Of a stretch of DNA of 64,000 nucleotides, positions 49,196-57,917 are shown piece after piece (positions within the stretch are counted from its first letter, which is position 1; the number at the start of each line of letters is the position of its first letter). The notes under the pieces were generated by a model that saw only the letters and a program-made list of their open reading frames with translations, was not told where the DNA came from and made no database searches. The DNA is taken from assembly GCF_003989665.1 (NCBI RefSeq), contig NZ_RZIJ01000015.1, forward strand, positions 1 through 64,000, written 5' to 3'. Origin of the DNA: Azospirillum doebereinerae (lineage in GTDB: Bacteria > Pseudomonadota > Alphaproteobacteria > Azospirillales > Azospirillaceae). Made by a program: the position numbers and the translations under genes.

Positions 49196-50503
49196 CTACC
49201 CGCCGCGCTGATGGGGGGCGCTCCCGAAAGCGTTGCCAACGGGCACTGGATCCACGGCCTCCTGCTCGAGTAGGAGGCCGGTTTCCACAATCGTCCGGGC
49301 GATGATCCCGGCCGCTCCGGGACGGCGGCTGAGCGCTGTCAGGTCGGCGGTGCGGCCGGCGCGCCCGAAGCGGCGGACGGTCGACGCGTCCATCAGCTGG
49401 GGAACAACCGCGGCCCCGAGGCTGTCCTCCAGATGGCCGGCGATCCGCGCGCCGCCAGCGTCGACGTCGCCCCAATGGAACAGGCGGGGTGGAGTCGGGG
49501 CCGCGCGGAGCAGATGGCGCAACGCCCGGATCACGGTGAGGCTCGGGAATCCCCCGGTGTAGACCACGCACACGTCCGCCTGCCGCGCCTCTCGCACTTG
49601 GCGGTGGAAGGACGTGAGGTTCTCGACCGTCAGAATCGAAAAAGGTCCCTCGCCGTCCCAGGACAGCCCGTCCAGCCATTCGCGCTGGACAGCCACGAAG
49701 GGCGGGGCCGTGCCGGGCAGCAGGCCGTCCTCCGGAGCGTTCCCGAAGCGTACGGTCACCGGACCGCTGAGGAAGACCGGGGCCGGGAAACGCGTTAGGC
49801 CGAAGCGGGCGAGGATCTCGTCGTCGGACAGCCCCTCGTCCGTCGTTGGCGCGAGGCCCGACGACGGGGCGCCCTCCGCGTCCTCGGCATCGACCTGTGC
49901 CACCGAGCGCAGCATCCGCACCAGCCCGGTCCGGTGCCGTTCGACGATCTTGCTGGCGTCGTTCGGATGCGTCGGGAACACCCGTACGGAGAAGGTCCGC
50001 GGATCGACGCCCTCCGCCTCGCCGCGCGCCAGCGCCGCGAGGATCCGGAAGCGCTGGTCGATGCCGGCCTCGTCCGACGGCGCCAGTCCGAACGCGCTGT
50101 CGCCGCGCGCCCAGCGCCCACAGGCGCGCTCGGCGAGCCCATCGAGCCAGCGGGCGTCGGCCGGCAGGAGCCGGCGGATCCGCTCGCCCAGGTCTTGGGC
50201 CTGCGCCGTCGCCCGCCGCACGCCGAGGAACGCGGCGAGCGCCTCCAGATCGGCGAGCAGGATCTTGTCCACAAGGTGGGCGCGCTCGTGCTTGCCCATG
50301 CGGACCTCAATGGCGCCGGCCGCTTCCGCCGCGGCAAGCGCCTTGAGGAAGCGCGCCTCGTCCTGGCCGGTCGGCAACCGCGCATAGTCCGGCTTCTCCG
50401 CCACGGCCGCGCCGTCCCGGCGCCGGTCGCCCCGTCGCAGCAGGCGCCCCAGCAGGTCGCGCGCCGGGCCGTCGAGGACCGCCGGTGGGCGGGACGCCGT
50501 CAC
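49196..50503 (-). CDS. jetD: Wadjet JetD: topoisomerase-VI-like nuclease subunit
   Basis: The 435-residue protein matches JetD/MksG (DUF3322 plus DUF2220): an N-terminal helical half, then a TOPRIM-like domain with E294 (TVENLTSFH) and D346/D348 (HWGDVDAGG), the metal-binding residues of the nuclease. In Wadjet, JetD cuts DNA once the SMC complex has extruded a small circular molecule, removing plasmids. The GTG at 50503 overlaps the jetC TGA as GTGA, so the last two genes are translationally coupled. Sequence upstream in the same frame lies over jetC and is not part of the protein. It is the last gene of a - strand operon in the order jetA-jetB-jetC-jetD. Confidence 0.92.
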   Translation of the reverse strand: MTASRPPAVLDGPARDLLGRLLRRGDRRRDGAAVAEKPDYARLPTGQDEARFLKALAAAEAAGAIEVRMGKHERAHLVDKILLADLEALAAFLGVRRATAQAQDLGERIRRLLPADARWLDGLAERACGRWARGDSAFGLAPSDEAGIDQRFRILAALARGEAEGVDPRTFSVRVFPTHPNDASKIVERHRTGLVRMLRSVAQVDAEDAEGAPSSGLAPTTDEGLSDDEILARFGLTRFPAPVFLSGPVTVRFGNAPEDGLLPGTAPPFVAVQREWLDGLSWDGEGPFSILTVENLTSFHRQVREARQADVCVVYTGGFPSLTVIRALRHLLRAAPTPPRLFHWGDVDAGGARIAGHLEDSLGAAVVPQLMDASTVRRFGRAGRTADLTALSRRPGAAGIIARTIVETGLLLEQEAVDPVPVGNAFGSAPHQRGG

Positions 50504-53500
50504 CCGACGCCTCCCGACGTGCCGGCCGCGTGCTCCTTGAACGCCGCGAAGCCCATCAGCCGTGGGTTCTCCGAGCGGAAGCGTTCCCGGGCCAGCTCCT
50601 TGACGTGCTGCGTGTCGATCATCACCGAGGTGCCGATGCGGGAGATCGTCACGATCGTCTCCATGAACTGCTCGAAGGTCGTCCGCTCCTTGTCGGGCGC
50701 GGCGATCACCGTCTGCAGGCCGATGCTCCGGTTGAAGGCGAGCACCTCGTCGATCACCGCGGCGTCCATCTTGTTGAACGCCTCGTCGAACAGGGCCAGG
50801 GAAATCCCGCCGTCGAGCCCTTTGCGATCCGGATAGGCGGTCGCCGCGAGGGCGGCGCCGATCGCGACGTAGAAGGGAACCTGCAACTGGCCGCCGGACG
50901 CCGTGCCGATGCGCCGCGCCAGGTCCGTCTTGACCACGCCCTTGCTGTTCAGCATCTCGAGCCGGAACTCGAAGTAGCGGCGCGGATCCTCGATGTCCCC
51001 GATGTCGGCGTCGGGGTCGGTGGCGATCTCCTGAAGGCGCTTGAGCGCCCGCGCGCTCTCCTCGTCGAGACCGTCGGCGTCCTTGGGGGCGGTGTTGAAC
51101 AGCGGCATGTCGAAGGTCGGGTCGGACGACCGCTCGATGAGCGCGATCATGTCCCGGTAGCCCGGCGCCTCCTGGCGCGCGAAGCGGTACGTCAGACCAT
51201 GGAACGAGCGCTTGCGCAACTGCCGGTTCAGTTCCTCGAGCAGCCCGCCCATCGCGTCGAACGCGCCGCGCATCTTGCCGACGAAATCCTCCTTGAAGGT
51301 CTGGATCGCCTCCAGCCGCGCCTGGGTGGCCTCGGCCTCCTTGCGCACGAGCTCGTTGTCGCGCAAGTTGGCGTCCTCCCCCGAGACCCACGCGGCGACC
51401 GCGTCGATCGTTGCCATCCGGTCATCGTCGGACGCGTCGCCCGCCGCGTCGTCGGCCAGGGAGGCCGCCGGCACGCACGCCGGGCGCGGCAGGTCAGAGC
51501 GTCGGAGGTACTCCCGGACGGATTCGAGGAAGGCGTCCTCGGTGCCGGCGAGGCGCTTGTCGCTGCGGAACAGGACGTAGCCGTCCAAGCGCTCGAGGGC
51601 GGCCGGCAGCCACCGCGGGTCGTCGACCAGGTGCTCGATCAGCGCGAACTCCTCCTCCATCAGCACGCGGTCGAACTCGGGACGCCCGGGGTCGCCGTCC
51701 GCGGTCAGCACGGCCCTTCGCTCGGCCGCCTGTGACCCGTCCATCACGCGATCGGCGTAGGCGAGCGCCCCTTCGGCCTTGTCCCGCAGCTCCGCGATGC
51801 TCCGCTCAACCGCGCCGATGGTCTCGCGCACACCCTGCAGGGCGCCCTCGATGCGTCCTTTCTCCGCCGTGGCCTCGCGAATGGCCTCTTCGGTCGCGGA
51901 AAGATCCGCCTTGGCGGCGCGGATCGCCTCGATCAGCGATCGGTCCTGTGCGGCCTCGAGCTGCTGCTGCCGCGTTTCGGCGTCGGCACGGTCCCGCGCG
52001 ATCCGATCGAAGTCGGCCAGGCTTGCTACGAGACCGCGCGCCGTGAGGCGTTCCAGTTCCGCCACCGCGTCCCGCAGGGCGCGCTCGGCGCTGCGCAGGC
52101 GCGTCAACGCGGTTTGCTGTTCGGTCAAGTTCGCCTCGGCGCTCCGACGGCTCTCCTCCACCGAGTCCAGCATGCCCTGGGTGTCGACCTTGCCGAGCAG
52201 GAACGGGATCGGCGCCCGCAACTTGCGCACCGTGCGGCCGCCCGCGGACATCAGGTCCCGGGTGATGGCGGCGTCCTCGCGGCGAAGCTCGGCCTCCGTA
52301 TCGACCATCAGGATGCCGCCCAACGTGTAGTCCAGGAAAGCCCGCGCGTGGCGATCCTCGGTGGCGATGGCCATCGCCAGCGACCCGGGCTTGGCCGGCC
52401 GCGTCTCCGCGGTCTTGGTGGTGTTGACGAGCATCGCGCCGTCGAGGCTCTGCTGGTGGCGATAGGTCTTGAGGGCTTGCTCGTAGGTCCCGGGTTCGAC
52501 GAGGAGGGCTTCGCGGCGATCGCCGAGGGCGGCCTCGGCGGCGGCGCGCCACCCCTCGTCAAGATCCGTCACGCGCTCGCAAAGCGGGGTCGCGTCGATG
52601 CCGTCCGCCCGCAGCGCGCGCATGAGGGCGAGCGTCCGGTCGGACAGCAGGCGCTTGCCGGCACGGACGCGTTCGGCGTTCTCGCGGTTCAGCTCGAGTT
52701 GTCTGCCGAGTTCGGCGATGCGGGCCTGCACCGCGCCGATCTTCGCGTCCACCGCGGCCAAAGCGGAACTCAGGGCCGCTGGCGCGGCGGACGACAGGAG
52801 GGCGGCGGCGAGACGCACCTTGTCCTCCGCCGGCGCCGTGCTGCCAGCGGCGACCTGACTCCGCAGCGTCGGATCGACCCTGGCCATGGCCTCGGGTGTG
52901 ACCGCCTCGGCGAAGGGCGCGGCAACCGCGAACCGGGCGACCAGCCGCCCGGCCGCCGCCACGGACTCCTGGTTCCGCCATTCGCCGAGATGCACGTCGA
53001 TCTCGCGGATTTCGACCGCCACGCTGTTCAACGCCAGAGTGACCGCATCCGCAGCCTGGGAGGCTTCGAGAGTCCGGAGGCGGTCCGCGCCGGCCGCCTT
53101 CCGCTCCTCGAGCCGTCCCAGCGCGGCGGCCTTCCCGGTGGCGCTGGTCTCGATGTCGCGCTTCCGGACGATGAGCTGATCGAGCTTCACGCCGGCGAGG
53201 TGGAGGTGGCCCTGTAGGGACGCCAGACGGCGGCGGGCCAGGGTGGCCCGCTGGCTGCGGACGTTGCCGACGCGGGACCCGAGCGCCTCCACCTGGGCCA
53301 GCCGGTCCTTCAGCTCGACGATCTTCTTCTCGATCTCGGCATACCGGGCGATCGAGGCGCGCATGTCGGCGACTGACACGGGCTGGCTGTCGAGGATGAA
53401 GTTGCGCACGAAGTCGGTGGCCGAGGTCACCGACTTGAACGTGACCGCATTGCGGAGGTTCTTCAGGAACTTGTTCTTATCCATCCGGCCGAATTCGGGT

Positions 53501-54186
53501 CCGGCGATCAGGCAGATCTCGGAGACGAAGAGTTCGGGGCCGGTGGGGGTGTGCAGCGTCAGCGCGTCGTCCGCGGCGATGCGCGCGCGCACCTCGTCCC
53601 ACGGCAGTGCCTCGCTCCATCGCGTGCCGTCGGGGGCGGTGCCGGTGTCGGCGACATCGTCGGTGGTCAGGATGCGCCCTTCGACGATGAACAGCGCGGC
53701 GACAGTCTCGCGCGCCATCTCCCGATGCGCCTCGAGGCAGACGCCGAGCGTCACCTCGCGGCCGGTGTCGGTCCGGCGGAACCCCATGAGGAGGTAGGTG
53801 ATCGCCTGCTCGCGCAGGAACGTGGCGCCTTCCGCGTCGCTGTCGGTCTCCACGTCGTCGATCGCGCCGAGGCAGTAGTCGCGCACGCTGCGCCGGGACT
53901 TCGTGATGCGGGCGATCTCGTCGTTCTGGACCGAGGCGTTGAGCCGCAGGCGGGACCGGTCGTTGCCGGTGAGGACCGTCTGCAGCGCGTCGAGGATCGC
54001 CGACTTGCCGGCGCCGTTGTGGCCGAGGATGGCGGTCCGCCCGTCGATCCGGATGTCCTCCTTGAAGAAGGCGTACCAGTTCACGAACCCCATGTGGCGC
54101 AGTTCGAAGTACGATGGCCATCGGGTGTCCGCGGCGCTGTCCCGCGCGCCGGCCGCCAGCGGGGACGTGATCGTGCTGTCCGGCAT
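50500..54186 (-). CDS. jetC: Wadjet JetC: SMC/MukB-like ATPase
   Basis: The 1228-residue ATPase has Walker A at 55-62 (GHNGAGKS, K61), two long coiled-coil stretches around a hinge-like middle (about 480-700), the ABC signature TASGGQ (S1097) and Walker B LALFDEAFNK (D1134, E1135). This is the MksB/JetC layout: an SMC-like motor that dimerises and extrudes DNA loops together with JetA and JetB. GAGAGG lies ahead of the ATG, which is 10 bp after the jetB stop. All ATPase residues are present, so the motor should be functional. Confidence 0.95.
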   Translation of the reverse strand: MPDSTITSPLAAGARDSAADTRWPSYFELRHMGFVNWYAFFKEDIRIDGRTAILGHNGAGKSAILDALQTVLTGNDRSRLRLNASVQNDEIARITKSRRSVRDYCLGAIDDVETDSDAEGATFLREQAITYLLMGFRRTDTGREVTLGVCLEAHREMARETVAALFIVEGRILTTDDVADTGTAPDGTRWSEALPWDEVRARIAADDALTLHTPTGPELFVSEICLIAGPEFGRMDKNKFLKNLRNAVTFKSVTSATDFVRNFILDSQPVSVADMRASIARYAEIEKKIVELKDRLAQVEALGSRVGNVRSQRATLARRRLASLQGHLHLAGVKLDQLIVRKRDIETSATGKAAALGRLEERKAAGADRLRTLEASQAADAVTLALNSVAVEIREIDVHLGEWRNQESVAAAGRLVARFAVAAPFAEAVTPEAMARVDPTLRSQVAAGSTAPAEDKVRLAAALLSSAAPAALSSALAAVDAKIGAVQARIAELGRQLELNRENAERVRAGKRLLSDRTLALMRALRADGIDATPLCERVTDLDEGWRAAAEAALGDRREALLVEPGTYEQALKTYRHQQSLDGAMLVNTTKTAETRPAKPGSLAMAIATEDRHARAFLDYTLGGILMVDTEAELRREDAAITRDLMSAGGRTVRKLRAPIPFLLGKVDTQGMLDSVEESRRSAEANLTEQQTALTRLRSAERALRDAVAELERLTARGLVASLADFDRIARDRADAETRQQQLEAAQDRSLIEAIRAAKADLSATEEAIREATAEKGRIEGALQGVRETIGAVERSIAELRDKAEGALAYADRVMDGSQAAERRAVLTADGDPGRPEFDRVLMEEEFALIEHLVDDPRWLPAALERLDGYVLFRSDKRLAGTEDAFLESVREYLRRSDLPRPACVPAASLADDAAGDASDDDRMATIDAVAAWVSGEDANLRDNELVRKEAEATQARLEAIQTFKEDFVGKMRGAFDAMGGLLEELNRQLRKRSFHGLTYRFARQEAPGYRDMIALIERSSDPTFDMPLFNTAPKDADGLDEESARALKRLQEIATDPDADIGDIEDPRRYFEFRLEMLNSKGVVKTDLARRIGTASGGQLQVPFYVAIGAALAATAYPDRKGLDGGISLALFDEAFNKMDAAVIDEVLAFNRSIGLQTVIAAPDKERTTFEQFMETIVTISRIGTSVMIDTQHVKELARERFRSENPRLMGFAAFKEHAAGTSGGVG

Positions 54187-54196
54187 CGCGGGCCTC

Positions 54197-54901
54197 TCAG
54201 GGTTCGGGGTGGCGGAACGGGGCGCGGTCGTCGCCGTCCGGACGGTCGTCCTCGGCGTCGGTGAGACCGGAGGGAATGGTGGGTCGGCCCGCGTCCAATC
54301 CGGCGCCCTCCGCGACGGATTGGGCGTAGCGGAGCAGGGACTCCAGGCTCGCCTCGCTCATCGCGAGACAGATGGCGGGCCGAATCTCGAGCGTCGAGTC
54401 CTGTCCGTTGTCGTCCAGCGCGCGTACGAGACCGTGGCGCTGGAAACGGCGGACGATCTCGACGCAACGGGTGAGGGGTGGACGTCGGCGTTGGGCCCGC
54501 TCCTCGATCAGCGTCCAGACCTCGCTGAGCGAGGTGTCGCACCGGCCGCGTTCCTTGAGGTCGAACGACGCGATCCGCTCCGCGTGGATGACCCGCAGCG
54601 CCAGCAGAAACAGCGTTTCGTCCAGTTTCAGCGTGCGCGGCGCGGCCCCGTCCTGGTCGAGGATGCCGACCAGCCGCTCGCGCTCGTCGATCACGAGGTT
54701 GAAGCCCATGGCGTCGAACAGCGATTCGAGGTAGGGCCGGTGCCGTCGCGCCAGTTCGTAGGGTTTCGCGCCGCCGTGGTCATCGGCGTAGATGAACTGG
54801 CGATCCCACAGGGCGCGGACGGCAGCGCGCAGGTCGCCCTCCAGCGTCTCGGCTTCCTTGCCAGTCGCCCGGTCGAGAATCGTCTGCAGGTCGCTCAGCA
54901 T
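54197..54901 (-). CDS. jetB: Wadjet JetB: MukE/MksE-like subunit
   Basis: The 234-residue protein fits the DUF4194/MksE-like family. Winged-helix segments are visible (LRAAVRALWDRQFIYADD, then LKLDETLFLLALRVIHAER and TRCVEIVRRFQRHGLVRAL). The C-terminus is an acidic, probably disordered tail of 40 residues. JetB bridges the kleisin-like JetA and the JetC heads. The ATG is 3 bp after the jetA stop, with GAGG contained in the last jetA codons, so the two are coupled. Confidence 0.92.
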   Translation of the reverse strand: MLSDLQTILDRATGKEAETLEGDLRAAVRALWDRQFIYADDHGGAKPYELARRHRPYLESLFDAMGFNLVIDERERLVGILDQDGAAPRTLKLDETLFLLALRVIHAERIASFDLKERGRCDTSLSEVWTLIEERAQRRRPPLTRCVEIVRRFQRHGLVRALDDNGQDSTLEIRPAICLAMSEASLESLLRYAQSVAEGAGLDAGRPTIPSGLTDAEDDRPDGDDRAPFRHPEP

Positions 54902-54904
54902 CGG

Positions 54905-56323
54905 TCAGTCCTCGGCGCGGACAGTAGGGAAGGAACGGCGAAGCACGAAGTCGCGGGCGATCAACCAGTCGTTCTCGACCAGACCGTCGCGGTGCTCGAT
55001 CTCGAAGCCGTCGGGCAACGGAATCCGCGCGATGGGCAGGGCCCGCAGCGCCGAGAAGACGAGGAACTCCTCGATGTCCTTCGGCGGGATGTCGCGGGCG
55101 CTCACCTCGTCCTGCCCGCAGGCCTCCGCCTCCTCGATCTTGCGGCGGACGTAGGCCACGAACTGCGTCCGCGTCAGCTGCATCCGGCGGTCGAAGGTCA
55201 GCTTGGCGCGCTCGAAGGCCTGCTGGAGGGGGTCGAGCGCCGGCTGCGCGTAACGCCGCTTGTGCACCGGCGGGCGCGGTCGCTCGGGACGCGCGAGGCG
55301 TTCGCCGCCGATGTGCGAGGGCGTGTCGAACAGCGCGGTCTCGAAGACGACCGGCTCGTCGTTGCCGAGGTGCGGCACGGATCGCGCCAGCGCCGCCAGC
55401 CCCGTGGCGAACCGTTCGGCGCGGCCGGTCTCGAGGGAGTCCATGTACCTCAGCGTGTTCTCAAAACGCCGTTCGATGTTGGCTTTGGTCCGGTCGATGC
55501 GCGCACGGAAGGTTTCGATCGCCTCCATCGACAGCCGAATGTCGCGGAGATCCTCGTCGAGCTTGGCCTGCGCGTCCTGCACCGAGTCCGCGACTCCCTG
55601 GGCCACGAGGTTGTCGGCGATGGTCGCGCACAGCTCGGCGTCGGAGCCGATCCGGTCGACCAGCTCGAGGATGCGGTAGCGGTGGCGGTAGGGATGGTTC
55701 CGCACCGAGGTCAGCTTGCGGTAGTCGCTGATGACGATGCGCTTGACGAACTCGTCGAAGAACGTGCGGACCAGGCCGTTCAGGGTCGCCTGCTCGAGGA
55801 GTGTCTGCTCGATCTCGGCGAGCGACCCCACGACGCCGCGGGCGTACCGCGCGAACTCGCGGGCGCGCTGGGCGGCCTCGGCGACGCCCTGCGCATTGCC
55901 TGCGCCGTCCTCGGTCGCTTTGTCGAGGGTGCCGACCACGCTGAGCACGGTGCCGCCGAAAGTTTCCGACCGCGGCCGCGCCAGGGCGCACAGCCCGCCC
56001 AAAAGCTGGGCGACATCGACGTCCATGTCCACGTGGATCGACCATCCGTCCCGCTGCTCGCGCAGCCATCCGGTCTCGACCAGCTCGGCGTAGGCGAGCT
56101 GCGGCGTCAGACGGAACTCGTCGCGCTCTTCCGGCGCCAGACCGGGCACGTATGACTCGAGGAACGTCTCGATGTCCGCCGACACGTCGTCCCGCGTCGG
56201 CTGCCGCGTTGTGTCGAGGCCGAACAGACCGTCGTGCAGCCTTGCCAGGAGGGCGGCGTACGCGTGACGGTACTTGCCGGTAAGCAACCGGAAGATGTCA
56301 TCCGGCAACCCTCCAAACAGCAC
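54905..56323 (-). CDS. jetA: Wadjet JetA: kleisin-like MukF/MksF subunit
   Basis: The 472-residue protein matches JetA: an N-terminal LFGGLPDDIFRLLTGKYRHA segment, winged-helix-like part, long helices (about 190-300) and a C-terminal part ending in LPDGFEIEHRDGLVEN. The JetA family was formerly known as DUF5716; I have not assigned the Wadjet subtype firmly. I chose the GTG at 56323 because GAGGAGG lies 5-7 bp ahead and the family starts here; a GTG at 56350 has no ribosome-binding site. As the first gene of the operon, its upstream gap should hold the promoter. JetA is the kleisin that closes the SMC ring. Confidence 0.9.
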   Translation of the reverse strand: MLFGGLPDDIFRLLTGKYRHAYAALLARLHDGLFGLDTTRQPTRDDVSADIETFLESYVPGLAPEERDEFRLTPQLAYAELVETGWLREQRDGWSIHVDMDVDVAQLLGGLCALARPRSETFGGTVLSVVGTLDKATEDGAGNAQGVAEAAQRAREFARYARGVVGSLAEIEQTLLEQATLNGLVRTFFDEFVKRIVISDYRKLTSVRNHPYRHRYRILELVDRIGSDAELCATIADNLVAQGVADSVQDAQAKLDEDLRDIRLSMEAIETFRARIDRTKANIERRFENTLRYMDSLETGRAERFATGLAALARSVPHLGNDEPVVFETALFDTPSHIGGERLARPERPRPPVHKRRYAQPALDPLQQAFERAKLTFDRRMQLTRTQFVAYVRRKIEEAEACGQDEVSARDIPPKDIEEFLVFSALRALPIARIPLPDGFEIEHRDGLVENDWLIARDFVLRRSFPTVRAED

Positions 56324-56756
56324 GCTCGCCTCCTCGCTTCCCCACGCCACGGTGCGGCTGGGACGATAGATACCGTTCCGTCGGCGGGAAAGGGAAATTG
56401 CGCGGTATGCGTGCTTCTGGACCCATTAAAAGCACAATGAATAGGCCCTTTGGCATGAATCATTCTCGTTGGATTGCAGGGCCGTTCCCGGAAAGGACAT
56501 CTGTCCCGCCCACCCACGTCGGAAAAGCGGCCCGCCGTGCACCTGCGGCGCGCAGCCATGGCCGTACTTTTCGGTTGCAGTGGCGTGCTGCGAGCGTGTC
56601 GGGGACGCGGACTGGCGCAATCGGAGACGGGTGCCGGGCAGCGATCGCCACGCCGTCGCTTTCCTGCACCCTTTCGCTTCGGGACGCCGGGCGGTACCAG
56701 CCGGTATCCCGACGCGCCGTTGTCCAGCGCCCGCTGGATGACGAACGTCCTTCCGG
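56324..56756. other. Gap upstream of jetA
   Basis: A 433-bp region between jetA and an unknown gene on the same strand. It is more AT-rich near 56385-56460, where the jetA promoter is expected, but I see no box pair that stands out. A short dyad, GTGCTT...AAGCAC, lies around 56410-56435. Short frames here lack ribosome-binding sites and protein-like composition. Confidence 0.45.
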
Positions 56757-57182
56757 TCATGCGTTCTGGCTACGGCGCGCCGGTACCCTGATCCGCCCGC
56801 GCAGGCCGGCGGTCGCAGCGGCACTGACCAACTCGGTCAGGATCGCACCCAGGCCGTACAACGTCGCCGCCTTGATCACCACCGGGCAGTCGCCAGGATC
56901 GGCCAGCGCCGCGCGGATCCTGTCGCCCTGCACCACCAGGGCGGCGACGCTCTCGAGAATGCGTCTCTCGCGCAACTCATGGCTGCGGGCGGCGAAGAAG
57001 GCCTCGGCGTTGCGCCGTTCGGTCGCCGTCAGTTCGGCGGCGACGCGGGAGGGCAGGCCGTCGGCGTCCAGGGGTAGCGTAGCAACGACCCGCTGCCGGT
57101 TCCGACCGATTGCGGGGTCGTAGCGGACGCTGATCACCTGAAGGCAGCCGGCTCCACGCTTGCCCCTGCGCTCGCGGATCAT
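56757..57182 (-). CDS. Protein of unknown function upstream of the Wadjet operon
   Basis: The 141-residue product begins MIRERRGKRGAGCLQVISVR, with a basic head and tail. A beta-like stretch (RQRVVATLPLDADGLP) precedes two helical segments (ELTATERRNAEAFFAARS and KAATLYGLGAILTELVSAA). No motif is recognised. The ATG has GGAGGA 6-7 bp ahead, a strong site that defines the start; the frame is open far beyond it but only as antisense of other genes. It is transcribed in the same direction as jetA, 433 bp before it. A role in the recombinase module or in Wadjet control is possible; neither is supported directly. Confidence 0.65.
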   Translation of the reverse strand: MIRERRGKRGAGCLQVISVRYDPAIGRNRQRVVATLPLDADGLPSRVAAELTATERRNAEAFFAARSHELRERRILESVAALVVQGDRIRAALADPGDCPVVIKAATLYGLGAILTELVSAAATAGLRGRIRVPARRSQNA

Positions 57183-57547
57183 CGCGGTCCTCCGGTCGTC
57201 GGGTGTGAGGCGGGCGGTTCCCGTCCGCCGGCGGACGGGGCTGGACAGCCGGCGGACCGGCATTGTCCGCCTTTTCCGGAAAGCGTCTCCGCCGCGCTCC
57301 AGTTCGCCGCACTCGCCATCATCGCCATCCTTTCCCCTCCGCTCATCGGTGCGCCGGGGATATGGGTGCGACCCGTTTCCGGTATCCCTCGCCGTCCCTC
57401 CATTTTCTGACCGGAGAACGCACAGCGGGCCTCGCGATGCCCCTCGCCGAGGGGCGTCGCCTTTCCTCCCTTGTTCTTCCAATTCGACGGATTCATTGAT
57501 TCCGAGAGCGAAAAGCCACGCCCGATCAATCGGTTGCCAATACCATT

Positions 57548-57657
57548 CCGGCGTCTGTTCGGGGGGTTCCCGGCATTCGTTCGGAGGGATCCCGGCATCT
57601 GTTCGGGAGGGTTCCGGCATTCGTTCGGGGCCATCCCGGCATCCATTCGGGGGCATC
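57548..57657. repeat. Five tandem 22-bp iteron-like repeats
   Basis: Units start at 57548, 57570, 57592, 57614 and 57636, each exactly 22 bp and beginning CCGGC(A/G)T, with common core CCGGCATTCGTTCGG. The units differ at a few positions mainly in the third quarter, so they are not a fresh slippage product. The period of about two helical turns would place bound proteins on one face, as with plasmid iterons or multi-site operators. Confidence 0.85.
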
Positions 57658-57743
57658 CCTGAGCGGGGCCGCCATCGGCGGACGCAATCCGGCAAAGGCG
57701 GACGAAAGCGGTCCGCAACCCCTTGATCCAGCAGAAGCAGACC

Positions 57744-57768
57744 AATCATCGAAGAGTCATCGATGATT
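57744..57768. promoter_or_regulatory. Perfect 9-bp inverted repeat (operator-like)
   Basis: AATCATCGA (57744-57752) and TCGATGATT (57760-57768) are separated by 7 bp. It lies 87 bp after the 22-bp repeats and 150 bp before the gene at 57918, and suits a dimeric repressor. Confidence 0.5.
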
Positions 57769-57824
57769 CCGGCAAACGCGGTCAGCGGGAGTGGCGTCAC
57801 TTTTTCGGAGACGCTGCGCCGGAA

Positions 57825-57843
57825 CGGCCCCATATGGTCGGCG
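57825..57843 (+). promoter_or_regulatory. CCATATGG box, copy 1
   Basis: CGGCCCCATATGGTCGGCG, upstream of the gene at 57918. It is repeated with one difference at 58389-58407 upstream of the HTH gene. Confidence 0.5.
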
Positions 57844-57917
57844 GCGACGCGACGCATTCCGCCAGCCAGTCCTCCTTGACCCGCCGTACCGCACGGCGGC
57901 CATCGTGGAGGAGCAAC

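Larger units (their letters stand above)
57183..57917. other. 735-bp divergent region rich in repeats
   Basis: This gap separates two genes pointing away from each other (56757-57182 and 57918-58313). It contains the five-fold 22-bp tandem repeat, the AATCATCGA dyad and one copy of the CCATATGG-type box, each listed separately. Open frames crossing it owe their length to GC content and the repeats. It must hold promoters in both directions and looks like a regulatory or replication/recombination site. Confidence 0.6.

Noticed and set aside
49196..56323. Chromosomal MukBEF/MksBEF condensin rather than Wadjet
   Set aside because: The presence of the TOPRIM nuclease gene jetD, coupled by GTGA, defines the four-gene defence form; plain MksBEF lacks it.
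57548..57657. CRISPR array
   Set aside because: The repeats are directly adjacent with no spacers and no cas genes are present.
57179..57745. 188-codon - strand frame through the 22-bp repeats
   Set aside because: Most of it is a translation of the tandem repeats and it lacks start signals.
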